From Methanolacinia petrolearia DSM 11571 (lineage in GTDB: Archaea > Halobacteriota > Methanomicrobia > Methanomicrobiales > Methanomicrobiaceae), in the NCBI RefSeq assembly GCF_000147875.1, contig NC_014507.1:1984001-2048000 (forward strand): a stretch of DNA of 64,000 nucleotides, written 5' to 3'. Each line of letters opens with the position of its first letter. Positions within the stretch are counted from its first letter, which is position 1. This document shows positions 27,746 through 36,371 of the stretch, piece after piece. A program made the position numbers and the translations under genes. The notes beneath the pieces were generated by a model that was not told the DNA's origin, ran no database searches, and was given only the letters and a program-made list of their open reading frames with translations.

Positions 27746-27756
27746 GTTTATAAAAG
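27746..27756 (-). promoter_or_regulatory. TATA box for mcrBGA operon
   Basis: On the minus strand CTTTTATAAAC is the best archaeal TATA match upstream of mcrB and would place the transcript start near 27724. The remainder of 27630-27922 holds no gene. Confidence 0.45.
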
Positions 27757-27922
27757 TTAGTTATTTTGATAACTTTTTTATTACTAATTAAAAAAATATT
27801 ACTTAAAATTTGTCATTTAATACATATATGTAATTTAAAATTTATGATCTGTTATTAATAATTGCGCGCATAAATATTACTACTTATTGTTAAAATTTTC
27901 CAAACGAAAATTATTCCAACCC

Positions 27923-28456
27923 TTACAAACCCGCAATACAATAATCGCACTGTTTTATTGCAGAATGCATGGTAAAGAACTTACATGAACTACAGTAATC
28001 CACACCTACAAGATCAAACACCATCCTGAGTGCCTTCGGAATTGCTTTTCGAACTTCATGGGAGAGACCAATCTCCATCGTTAGCTTAACAGCATTTTTG
28101 GGCTGACACCCGATTACAATCACCTCAATATAATCCTTAATCGACTGAAGCGATTCAGAAATTCCGCCGGGTTCTGCATCATGAATTCTGTTCCGGGGCA
28201 TGTCGGTAAATTTTATCAGTGTTGTTTCGCCGGGCGCAGATCCAAAATCAACTATATCAATGATTATGAGTTTTTTTGTCTCCCGTGGATCGAGCATACT
28301 GAAAACATAATCCGGACCGGCAGTACCGGCATCCACCGCCTTTACATTCCCGGGAAGGAAGGCTTTCTTCAGTTCTTCAATTACCGCAGGACCAAATCCG
28401 TCATCGGCAAACAAAGGATTCCCACATCCTGCAACAACTATTTCAGGATAAAGCAT
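27923..28456 (-). CDS. frhD: FrhD-like hydrogenase maturation protease
   Basis: 177 residues from the ATG at 28456, which gives the usual family start MLYPEIVVAGCGNPL; an ATG ten codons upstream is also open. The HycI/HybD-type protease fold shows GCGNPLFADDGFGP with the nickel-sensing acidic residue, and VDAGTAGPD further on. The C-terminus is Cys-rich (CSSCKFF and CDYC), as in FrhD of F420-reducing hydrogenase clusters. The family clips the C-terminus of the large subunit after nickel insertion. The hydrogenase itself is not in the window. Its position beside mcr and hmd genes is consistent with a shared H2-metabolism locus. Confidence 0.82.
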   Translation of the reverse strand: MLYPEIVVAGCGNPLFADDGFGPAVIEELKKAFLPGNVKAVDAGTAGPDYVFSMLDPRETKKLIIIDIVDFGSAPGETTLIKFTDMPRNRIHDAEPGGISESLQSIKDYIEVIVIGCQPKNAVKLTMEIGLSHEVRKAIPKALRMVFDLVGVDYCSSCKFFTMHSAIKQCDYCIAGL

Positions 28457-28742
28457 ATTTATCAGGCCTGATCTTTGTATAATCATTAAATATTCATAAT
28501 TAGTATTAAAATTTTTTATTATTTTAATATTAAATGATACAATAATTTAAATTATTGTTAATAATCTATGAAAGATCTGCCAAAAATCAGTCAGACACTT
28601 TCAACTTTTAGATCTCACCTGTCAAAGAAAGATCAGCACAAATAACTTTACAAAACAACAGTTCTAGAAGTAGTAATAAAAAAATAAATTTTAATATGAA
28701 TAATTAATAAGATAATTGTATTAATTATTATGAGCCCTGACA

Positions 28743-29798
28743 ATGATTACAGATATTTTATCAAAGATTGAAAACGGAAAAGAACCGGCAAAAAAAGAGC
28801 TGATACAGTTGTTTAATCCGGCAAATGATGAAGAATTTGCCCGACTCATTGAAACAGCCTTCAATATCAGCAGGGATAATAGAAAATTCATAAAGCTTAC
28901 ATCTACGATACATATAACAAATCTTTGTTATATCACTCCAAAATGCAAATACTGTGGTTTTGCAGCAGGAACGTCCACAGCCGGGTATTACAGGCCGTTC
29001 TCCAAAACCAATGAGGAGATCCTGAAATCCGCAAAAATAATCGAGGAGGCAGGAATACCGAGAGTCAGCTGCTCGGGAGCACACGGATATCACGGAGAAC
29101 AGGCAGTAAGGGCCGCAGAAATTGTAAAACAGGAAACTTCACTTGAACTTCTCGTCAACGTCGGTTTTGATTTCGACTCAAATATATTAAGAAAACTTGA
29201 GGATCTGGGAACCGACACCGTCTGCTGCAATCTTGAAACAATAAACGAAGCTATATTCAACGATCTAAAACCCGGAGAAGTACTGGATAACCGGATCAAG
29301 GCATGCCGGATGATATCGGAATCCGGGATCGAATTATCTTCAGGACTTCTCATCGGACTGGGTGAATCGCATGAAGATCGCATTAATCACCTGAATTTTT
29401 TACGAACGATTGAAGGGCTCGGAGAAATTCCGATCATGGGCTTTAACCCGTATAAAGGAACCCCGATGGAGAATCACCCCCCGTGCCCGCTCAGGGAACA
29501 GATGATAACCATAGCAATAACAAGAATTTTATTCCCTGATATCCGTATTACCGTCCCCACGCCGACCATTGGGCCGGAAAATGTGAAATTTTCCCTGATG
29601 GCAGGCGCAGACAATCTTGCAACTGTAATTCCGGAGAACTACCCGGTCGAAATAAAGGGCGTGGGATCCCCGGTCTGCGGAACATTGAAAGATGTTCTTG
29701 CAGTTATCAGGGAAATGGCCCTCAAACCGCAGCCGGGGCCGAAAAAATATCACATGACTAAAACAATCACGGTCGGCCATGTAGTCCGGCACGACTGA
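28743..29798 (+). CDS. hcgA: FeGP cofactor biosynthesis radical SAM protein HcgA (HmdB)
   Basis: 351 residues. The cluster-binding motif is CYITPKCKYC, the unusual CX5CX2C spacing that marks HcgA/HmdB among radical SAM enzymes of the BioB/HydE type. It is followed by RVSCSGAHGYHGEQAVRA. HcgA acts early in making the guanylylpyridinol of the FeGP cofactor of [Fe]-hydrogenase. It begins the hcgA-G series, divergent from the frhD-like gene across a 286-bp AT-rich gap (28457-28742), where AAATTTTAATATG near 28690 is a TATA candidate. The hcgB SD follows 10-20 bp after its stop. Confidence 0.93.
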   Translation: MITDILSKIENGKEPAKKELIQLFNPANDEEFARLIETAFNISRDNRKFIKLTSTIHITNLCYITPKCKYCGFAAGTSTAGYYRPFSKTNEEILKSAKIIEEAGIPRVSCSGAHGYHGEQAVRAAEIVKQETSLELLVNVGFDFDSNILRKLEDLGTDTVCCNLETINEAIFNDLKPGEVLDNRIKACRMISESGIELSSGLLIGLGESHEDRINHLNFLRTIEGLGEIPIMGFNPYKGTPMENHPPCPLREQMITIAITRILFPDIRITVPTPTIGPENVKFSLMAGADNLATVIPENYPVEIKGVGSPVCGTLKDVLAVIREMALKPQPGPKKYHMTKTITVGHVVRHD

Positions 29799-29818
29799 TC
29801 GATAAGAGAGGTGATCAG

Positions 29819-30304
29819 ATGAATTTGGAAGATTTCATTTCGAAGGCCTGCATTGAATCCTCGACCGGAATACGCAGGGGAGACAAAAGAGAGGAAACAG
29901 AAGGGATCAGGGAATACATCCTCAATTCAAAAACGATTGTAATTCCGAATTGCAATGATGAAAAAGTTGCAGCCGTAAACGAAGTTCTGGATGAACTGGA
30001 TCTCCCAAAAGCCGGTCACCTAAATATTCACACGGACAGCTGTGACGTCAGCCGGATGCCGGCAGTAACAAAAGCGTTAATGGCGCTTGATATGACAGAT
30101 GCCGACCTCATAATTGCAAGGGGAAGACTGGGAGTTCCGGGATCAGGCTCCATGCTTGTCATTGTGGACTGCAAAGGAAGACTGCTTTCCGCTTCTATCT
30201 CCCCATCGCATCATATTCACGGGAAAACGGTCTATCAGGCGGTGAAAGACGAAATGACCGATGCACTTTCAAGAATAGGTTTCGACATAAGCGGCCGGGA
30301 GTAG
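29819..30304 (+). CDS. hcgB: FeGP cofactor guanylyltransferase HcgB
   Basis: 161 residues, the length of the DUF3236 family that contains HcgB. IIARGRLGVPGSGSMLVIVD and SPSHHIHGKTVYQAVKDEM are the conserved blocks. HcgB transfers GMP from GTP to the 4-hydroxyl of the pyridinol precursor and acts as a cytosolic dimer. The SD GAGGTGAT ends 3 bp before the ATG, a very strong site and a useful reference for the hcgD start. It lies 20 bp after hcgA. Confidence 0.92.
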   Translation: MNLEDFISKACIESSTGIRRGDKREETEGIREYILNSKTIVIPNCNDEKVAAVNEVLDELDLPKAGHLNIHTDSCDVSRMPAVTKALMALDMTDADLIIARGRLGVPGSGSMLVIVDCKGRLLSASISPSHHIHGKTVYQAVKDEMTDALSRIGFDISGRE

Positions 30305-30311
30305 CAAATTC

Positions 30312-31106
30312 ATGACAAAGAATAATTCTGAATACGGTATTACCAGGACAGTGCGGACTTTTTTTTCAAAATATACAATCTGTAACATCGTTGATGGAAT
30401 CACGGAAAAAAAATCAGATGCCCTGCTCCGGTGGATGAACGAAAATGGGATCTGCCCGGAGAACGTCCTTGTAATAGGTGCATACCTTACAGGAGCCGGT
30501 CTTTCAAAAGCTCTCTCAAAAAAATCAGAAGTAACTGTTCTCGATATAAATTCCGAAATCAAAAATCTTCTTGATCCCGATGTAACTTTCAGTTGCAATA
30601 TTGATGAGGCTGTAAGCCGGAATTACGACATGATAATAGACACTTCAGGGTTCGGCGGGATCGATCCAGACAAACTGCAAATGCTGAATAGTCCCGAAGT
30701 ATTCATTGTTGAAAATCCCTGCTCCGAAGGCAGTGACAATTTCCTGAACAGGTTTAACAGAAGTGTTCAGCTATTAAGAAGTTCAAAAGCTGAAAATAAA
30801 GGGATCTTATGGACATCGGGACTCAATTCCAAAACATCGGGAACCATGACACTCACAATAGATACTCTTCGCAGATCGATGAATGATGCCAATAAAATCA
30901 ACGGAGTATTATACAGCACTACGAATATGGAATTCTTCGAGAGAATACTTTTCAAGGAAAAAAATCCGGATAAATTCCTTAAAACCCTGGATAAGAAAGC
31001 ACTGGCAGTATCTTCTCTCATTGAAACGGACTGCGATGAGATCATTGACAGCAATCTCAAAAAAATTAATTCAACTATTCTGGATTTTAGAGGTGATTAT
31101 AATTAA
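30312..31106 (+). CDS. hcgC: FeGP cofactor methyltransferase HcgC
   Basis: 264 residues. It has a Rossmann-type fold with NVLVIGAYLTGAGLSKALS and VTVLDINSEI in the SAM-binding half, followed by GFGGIDPDKLQ. HcgC methylates C3 of the pyridinol using SAM. The family (DUF1188) is found almost only in methanogens with hmd. It begins 7 bp after hcgB and its TAA at 31104-31106 overlaps the proposed hcgD start. Confidence 0.9.
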   Translation: MTKNNSEYGITRTVRTFFSKYTICNIVDGITEKKSDALLRWMNENGICPENVLVIGAYLTGAGLSKALSKKSEVTVLDINSEIKNLLDPDVTFSCNIDEAVSRNYDMIIDTSGFGGIDPDKLQMLNSPEVFIVENPCSEGSDNFLNRFNRSVQLLRSSKAENKGILWTSGLNSKTSGTMTLTIDTLRRSMNDANKINGVLYSTTNMEFFERILFKEKNPDKFLKTLDKKALAVSSLIETDCDEIIDSNLKKINSTILDFRGDYN

Positions 31107-31845
31107 AGCAAAATTACTTTTCTGGAAGATCGAAAGAAAGGTTCCATTGTCACTGGCGTTCCCATATGATACCGTCGGGTATCTCGGTACAAAATCTGCA
31201 GAAGATCTGGATGTCAATAAAATCCTTATGATGATGGATTATATTCCGGTTCAAAAGGGGATTGAAATAGATTATGATGCCTATGATCTTCTTGTTCTTC
31301 ACCACCCGCCGGTGACCAAGCCCAAAATTCCTTCATACGTGATCCACTCAAACTGGGACATCGTTTCCGGCGGTGCATGCGACGCACTTGCCGACTGCCT
31401 GAATATTACCGTTCATGACGTTTTTGATAAGAAAGCCAGGCTAGGAAGGATAGGGACATTCGAAAGAGGGCCTGTTCCGCTGCCTGAATTCTGCAAAACC
31501 GTTAAGGAAAAACTTTCACTAAATACACTCAGAGTAGTAAATTTCGATGAAAATACTGAGATTAACAAAATCTGTTTAATACCGGGTTTTGGTCTTAATC
31601 CAAAATACATAGAGATGGCAGATGAAGAAGGTGCAGATCTCTACCTTTCAGGTGATCTTACACATCCCGGGGCCATACTGGCAAAAAATTCAGGACTCGT
31701 GCTTATAGATGCAACCCATCATGCTACTGAAGTCCCGGGATTATACAGGCTGCGGGAACTGATCACCGAGCTTGGGATTGAAACTGAGATCATAGATACA
31801 AAAGTTCCGTGGGAGTATTATTCCGGAAATCGCGGAAACATTTAA
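31102..31845 (+). CDS. hcgD: Nif3-like protein HcgD, proposed AUU start
   Basis: 247 residues. The Nif3 fold is indicated by LLVLHHPPVT (metal-binding His pair), IHSNWDIVSGGACDALAD and LSGDLTHPGAILAKNSGLVLIDATHHATE. HcgD binds two iron ions and is proposed to supply iron for the FeGP cofactor. No ATG, GTG or TTG is plausible: the only GTG, at 31093, lies inside the SD AGAGGTGAT (31089-31097). ATT at 31102, four bases after that SD and overlapping the hcgC stop, best fits the spacing seen at hcgB; ATA 31099 is an alternative. The protein would begin IKAKLLFWKIERKVP. Confidence 0.88.
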   Translation: MKAKLLFWKIERKVPLSLAFPYDTVGYLGTKSAEDLDVNKILMMMDYIPVQKGIEIDYDAYDLLVLHHPPVTKPKIPSYVIHSNWDIVSGGACDALADCLNITVHDVFDKKARLGRIGTFERGPVPLPEFCKTVKEKLSLNTLRVVNFDENTEINKICLIPGFGLNPKYIEMADEEGADLYLSGDLTHPGAILAKNSGLVLIDATHHATEVPGLYRLRELITELGIETEIIDTKVPWEYYSGNRGNI

Positions 31846-31875
31846 ATTTGTTATAAGGTACCGGGTGATGAGAGA

Positions 31876-32532
31876 ATGTCACTGGAAAAAGAAGAAAACA
31901 CTGAAGATCTGGAGAGAAAAAAAGTCCCGCGTGGAGAAGTTACTCTGATCGGCCTCGGAAGGCTTGGCTTCAGAACCGGGCTTAACCTCATCGAAGTTCA
32001 CCGGGGCGGACCTGAAAGAATAACTGCAATCGACGGCCAGAAGATCTCTGACGATGATCTCGTATTCAAAATCCTGGGAGCAAAACCCGGTGAATACAAG
32101 GTTGATTTCTTTGAAAAACTTGCAGGGCCGGATAACTCAAAAAAAGTTAAAGGGATAAACCGGAATATTTCAGGAGATAATCTTGACCTTATACGCGGGG
32201 ACGTAGTCTGCATCGAAATCGCCGGAGGAAATACTCTGCCGTTAACGGCCGGAATAATAAAAAAAGCTCATGAAAAAGGGATATCTACAATCAGCACGAT
32301 GGGCGTTTTCGGGCTGGGACACGAGGAGATAAAAGCAACCGATATCAGTGAAGGAGATCCCGGCAACCCCATTGTAAGCGGTCTTAGAGAATATGGGATC
32401 GATGAAAATCATCTCCTTGTCGGAACGGGAAAGCTGATCAGGGACTGGGAACCTGTAACACCGGCAATTCTCGAGAAAACAGCTATCGTCATGACTTCGG
32501 AGATATTGAAAACCCTGAAGGATAAAAGATGA
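31876..32532 (+). CDS. hcgE: FeGP cofactor biosynthesis protein HcgE (ThiF-like)
   Basis: 218 residues. GEVTLIGLGRLGFRTGLNLIE is the nucleotide-binding loop of the ThiF/E1-like fold, and RITAIDGQKISDDDL fits the same family. HcgE adenylates the carboxyl group of guanylylpyridinol with ATP, preparing it for thioester formation by HcgF. The typical ThiF zinc cysteines are absent, as in HcgE. GGTGATGAG precedes the ATG as SD, and its stop overlaps the hcgF ATG by four bases. Confidence 0.9.
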   Translation: MSLEKEENTEDLERKKVPRGEVTLIGLGRLGFRTGLNLIEVHRGGPERITAIDGQKISDDDLVFKILGAKPGEYKVDFFEKLAGPDNSKKVKGINRNISGDNLDLIRGDVVCIEIAGGNTLPLTAGIIKKAHEKGISTISTMGVFGLGHEEIKATDISEGDPGNPIVSGLREYGIDENHLLVGTGKLIRDWEPVTPAILEKTAIVMTSEILKTLKDKR

Positions 32533-33023
32533 TCAGGATAGCCACCGCCGAATGTTTCACCCATGGCAGAATCGGTCTGGAGATCCATGCCATCTCACGC
32601 GGATATTATATGAATATCAGCCATACGCTAAACTTTGAACCGTCACGCCTTTCATTAACTGCATCGCTTTTTATACCGACTCTTTCAGGAGTGAAGAGCA
32701 TACTCGGATTCGAACCGCTTGAACCTGACGATCTGCTGGACGGGATCAAGGTATACAATGATGAAAAGGATAAAATTATGGCAGTGAAGATGGCGGAAGC
32801 CGTCAGATCAATAACAGGAGCTGATATCGGAATCGGCAGTACTGCAGGGATCGGAAAAGGTGCGATCGCCGTTGCAGATGAAAGAACAGTACTTACCGGC
32901 TCCTCCGGCGTTTATGCAGATCTCAGGACATCCGGTGCGGATATAATTATGAAGAGACAGGAATCCGGTATAGAAGAAGCCTTTGTACTCCTTGAAAAAA
33001 TTTTAATTGAAAACTATTCATAA
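32529..33023 (+). CDS. hcgF: FeGP cofactor biosynthesis protein HcgF (UPF0254)
   Basis: 164 residues, the normal size for UPF0254. IRIATAECFTHGRIGLEIHA at the start contains the conserved Cys (CFTHG) that forms the thioester with the activated pyridinol, and GIGSTAGIGKGAIAV is the second family block. It acts right after HcgE, with which it overlaps (ATGA), so the two are probably made in fixed ratio. The 170-bp gap to hcgG is AT-rich with a TATA candidate near 33150, so hcgG may have its own promoter. Confidence 0.92.
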   Translation: MIRIATAECFTHGRIGLEIHAISRGYYMNISHTLNFEPSRLSLTASLFIPTLSGVKSILGFEPLEPDDLLDGIKVYNDEKDKIMAVKMAEAVRSITGADIGIGSTAGIGKGAIAVADERTVLTGSSGVYADLRTSGADIIMKRQESGIEEAFVLLEKILIENYS

Positions 33024-33193
33024 AATCATCCTTTAAATTAAACTGCCATATTTGCAGAGTAATTTCGCTGAAATCTGCCACATACAGTCATAAGTATTTC
33101 AATTATTTTTTAATACAATTTTAATAAAACATATGAATAAGTAATTTAAATTTTATATATTATCTTACTTTAGAGAAATAACCAGGTGTAAAA

Positions 33194-34711
33194 ATGTATG
33201 ACTTAGTAAAAAAAGCCGTTCTCGATCCCTACGCAGCGTGGGAATTGTCAAAAATGGACAAGAGTCCTGCTGAAATAGTCGAAGCCGTCTCACGGCTCGA
33301 CCGTGATGAGGCTATGAAACTGGGTATGAACTTCAAAAGATTCCCACTCGGGTGCGATCTTACTGAAATACTTGTTGGAACATGTGCTTCCGATCTCGAT
33401 AAAATAGATATTCTGGGCAACAGCATCCTCTCCGATTCAATAGGTGCATCGATTCACGTTTGTGCATATGCCTTCGCGGATATCGCCGAAGCAAACGGAA
33501 TGAGAGGGATCGATCTGTTCAGAGAAGTAAGGGAAAACACCGAGGTTCCTCTTGACCTCGATCACTTCGGAAAATTCGGCCCGATGAGATTCCCGAAGGA
33601 CATAACCGGATGCTGGGGTCAGTGCTACAATGAAGGGCCTCCTTTTGACGGATGCCCGAGGGACAGGATACATTCCAGGCTCATTGATAAGGAAGAAGAT
33701 GCACTGGGCGAAAAAGACGAATGGATTAAACTCTCATCATCAGTTGCAATAAACCTCACATGCATACAAGGCGCCGAAGGGCACGCTGCGCCTCTGGACG
33801 AAGCCATTGAAGTTGCACAGCTCGGAAAAAAATATGGTAAGGGAATTGAAGCGATCATGTTTGTCGGCGACGGGTATGAAGATCTCATCAAAGGTTTTAC
33901 CACTGCAATAGATATGGGGGTCGACGTGTTCGTGATCGAAGGCGGACCTTTCAATCTGGCTGAAAACCGTCTTGATGCATTCGCACGTGCCATTGCCATG
34001 GCAAGAATTCTTGTACCGGGGAAGATTGTCGTAACCAACGGAGCCTATGAAGACGAATGCCGTGTAGGTCTTCGTGCAGGATTAAATGGAATAATTACAG
34101 GATTCCCAAAAAATCATCACGGTTATATGTGCGGCTATTCGCCCGGCACAGCAAGAAGGGGAAAATTCGGTCTTCCCAGGATAATACGGATTATTAAGGA
34201 AGAGGTTCAGGAAGACCTTACAAAAGCGCCAATCCAAAAAGACGAACTCGAATCACTTGCACGTGCTGTAAAAGTAGTAGACCCTGTCAATGTTTATCCA
34301 CGAAAAATAGGTTTTGCACCGGTTGGAGACGCACACTGGGTGTGCCTGCCTTCGACTCCGATCTACGAAAGAGTAACTGTTAAAAGAACGGTGCATGACA
34401 TAAGAAAAATGGCCGAAGAAGGAAAGATCGGGGATAGCATTGCACTCCTCGGCGGCAGATTTGCATCATGGGTCATTGCAAAGGAACTTGAAGGTTATGT
34501 TGACCAGATCACAATCAGTGACATCGATCCATGGGTTGAAAAAATTTCTGTGGAAAATCTTCAGTCCGAATTGAAGGCGAATATATACACCGGGAATTCA
34601 GATGACAATGCCGCTTATAAAAATTCTGAAACAGCAATTGTATGTACAACAATCCCTTCCATCTCAAATAAGATCTCAAAAAATCTGAATGATGCCATAA
34701 CTCTCATTTAA
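33194..34711 (+). CDS. hcgG: FeGP cofactor biosynthesis protein HcgG (HmdC)
   Basis: 505 residues. The N-terminal 150 residues contain FKRFPLGCDLTEI and DITGCWGQCYNEGPPFDGCPRD, a Cys-rich stretch found only in this family. A central TIM-barrel-like part (NLTCIQGAEGHAAPLDEAIEVA and VFVIEGGPFNLAENR) follows, and the C-terminal 150 residues resemble a fibrillarin-like methyltransferase fold (IALLGGRFASWVIAKELEG). HcgG acts late in FeGP assembly, probably at the iron-ligand stage. It is next to hmd, whose own promoter lies in the following gap. Confidence 0.92.
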   Translation: MYDLVKKAVLDPYAAWELSKMDKSPAEIVEAVSRLDRDEAMKLGMNFKRFPLGCDLTEILVGTCASDLDKIDILGNSILSDSIGASIHVCAYAFADIAEANGMRGIDLFREVRENTEVPLDLDHFGKFGPMRFPKDITGCWGQCYNEGPPFDGCPRDRIHSRLIDKEEDALGEKDEWIKLSSSVAINLTCIQGAEGHAAPLDEAIEVAQLGKKYGKGIEAIMFVGDGYEDLIKGFTTAIDMGVDVFVIEGGPFNLAENRLDAFARAIAMARILVPGKIVVTNGAYEDECRVGLRAGLNGIITGFPKNHHGYMCGYSPGTARRGKFGLPRIIRIIKEEVQEDLTKAPIQKDELESLARAVKVVDPVNVYPRKIGFAPVGDAHWVCLPSTPIYERVTVKRTVHDIRKMAEEGKIGDSIALLGGRFASWVIAKELEGYVDQITISDIDPWVEKISVENLQSELKANIYTGNSDDNAAYKNSETAIVCTTIPSISNKISKNLNDAITLI

Positions 34712-35014
34712 ATTTCAATTTTTAATCACGTCAACGGATGATTGATTTATACGAATTCTGTGGTGCCCTGTCTGTGAACAGATAATACTGATATGCATTG
34801 ATTTCGGTCACTGGTTATTAACCAGCCCTACATTTCTCAGGTTCAAATAAAAAAATTTATATCAATTAAAGTGCACTTTTTCATATTGTTTGAAATAAAT
34901 GTAATAACTCATATTACAATTTATTCAAATAATAAAAATTAATATTACATTAGTTAAATAAAATCTAAAGAAATTAGATTATAATTGATTAATGTGATAT
35001 CGAGAGGTATAGTT
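34712..35014 (+). promoter_or_regulatory. hmd upstream region
   Basis: 303 bp without a gene, strongly AT-rich in its second half. A TATA-like AAATTTATATC near 34854-34864 would give a leader of about 125 bp; a second AT-rich box near 34965 would give a short leader. GAGAGG at 35002-35007 is the SD for hmd. No clear operator palindrome is visible. Confidence 0.4.
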
Positions 35015-36043
35015 ATGACCATTAAAAAAGTTGCAATCTTGGGAGCAGGATGTTACAGAACACATGCTGCAACAGGAATCACCAACTTTGCAAGAGCATG
35101 CGAAGTTGCGGAAAAAGTTGGCAAACCGGAGATAGCGATGACGCACTCCACAATTGCCATGGCTGCAGAGTTGAAATACCTGGCTGGAATAGACGATATC
35201 GTCATCTCGGATCCGTCATTTGCCGGTGAATTCACTGTTGTGAAGGACTTCGATTACAATGAAGTCATCAAAGCCCACAAAGACAATCCCGAAACGATTA
35301 TGCCGAAGATCAGGGAGAAGGTTAACGAACTCGCCAAGACAGTTCCAAAACCCCCGAAGGGCGCCATACACTTTGTTCATCCCGAAGACCTAGGCCTGAA
35401 GGTAACGACTGACGACAGGGAAGCAGTACGTGATGCAGACCTGATAATCACCTGGCTGCCAAAAGGCGACATGCAGAAAGGCATTATAGAAAAATTCGCA
35501 GGAGATATCAAAGAGGGAGCAATAATCACCCACGCCTGTACGATTCCGACAACCCTTTTCTATAAGATATTCGAGGAACTCGGTATCGCAGATAAGGTGG
35601 AAGTTACATCCTATCACCCCGGCTCAGTTCCTGAGAACAAGGGCCAGGTCTACATCGCGGAAGGATATGCCTCAGAAGAAGCTATCAATACAATATACGA
35701 ACTTGGAAAGAAAGCCCGCGGACATGCCTTCAAACTTCCTGCAGAACTTATCGGGCCGGTATGCGACATGTGTGCAGCACTTACCGCTATAACCTACGCC
35801 GGACTGCTTGTATACCGTGATGCCGTTATGAATATTCTCGGTGCACCTGCCGGATTCAGCCAGATGATGGCGACGGAATCACTGGAACAGATCACCGCCT
35901 ATATGAAGAAGGTAGGCATAAAGAACCTTGAAGAGAACCTTGACCCGGGTGTATTCCTTGGAACTGCAGACTCAATGAACTTCGGACCTATCGCCGAGAT
36001 CCTTCCCACAGTTCTTAAATCACTTGAGAAAAGGGCAAAATAA
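35015..36043 (+). CDS. hmd: [Fe]-hydrogenase (H2-forming methylene-H4MPT dehydrogenase)
   Basis: 342 residues from the ATG at 35015, preceded by GAGAGG; an upstream in-frame start would add a tail not found in Hmd. KVAILGAGCYRTHAATGITNF is the conserved N-terminus with the active-site His, ALTAITYAGLL lies in the dimerising C-terminal domain, and ITHACTIPTTLFYKIF holds the Cys that binds the iron of the FeGP cofactor. The enzyme reduces methenyl- to methylene-tetrahydromethanopterin with H2 in the cytosol, without nickel or Fe-S clusters. Its cofactor genes hcgA-G lie directly upstream. Confidence 0.97.
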   Translation: MTIKKVAILGAGCYRTHAATGITNFARACEVAEKVGKPEIAMTHSTIAMAAELKYLAGIDDIVISDPSFAGEFTVVKDFDYNEVIKAHKDNPETIMPKIREKVNELAKTVPKPPKGAIHFVHPEDLGLKVTTDDREAVRDADLIITWLPKGDMQKGIIEKFAGDIKEGAIITHACTIPTTLFYKIFEELGIADKVEVTSYHPGSVPENKGQVYIAEGYASEEAINTIYELGKKARGHAFKLPAELIGPVCDMCAALTAITYAGLLVYRDAVMNILGAPAGFSQMMATESLEQITAYMKKVGIKNLEENLDPGVFLGTADSMNFGPIAEILPTVLKSLEKRAK

Positions 36044-36062
36044 TCTCATTTTTTGAGATTAT
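36040..36062 (+). terminator. Hairpin over the hmd stop codon
   Basis: ATAATCTCA (36040-36048) and TGAGATTAT (36054-36062) form a perfect 9-bp stem with a TTTTT loop that includes the stop codon. It may end or stabilise the transcript. The following 309 bp up to the convergent gene holds only AT-rich DNA and an unconvincing 65-codon frame. Confidence 0.5.
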
Positions 36063-36371
36063 CCCATTTATATTTGACAGGTTTGTATTCTATTCATAAC
36101 ACCTTACCGGGAGAAGAAGATTACTTCTGTGCAACACACAACACATATTTCGGATTTATTTGCCTCAAGTCCCCGCATGAAATGAGCATATCCAAAATAT
36201 CAAATATTTTGACTGAATTAATAAAGCATTTAAAATTGAATAATTACTGATTTAACATAAACGGACTCTATGACCTGTATCAAAATTGGCAGGACATCCA
36301 CATTTTTAAAGGCAGTTTTTACTGACAATTAATACCAGGATAACCAAAAAAATCCATTAGAACTTAAATAA

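Noticed and set aside
36053-36250. 65-codon frame after hmd
   Set aside because: It begins within the hairpin at the hmd stop, has no SD and no conserved sequence.
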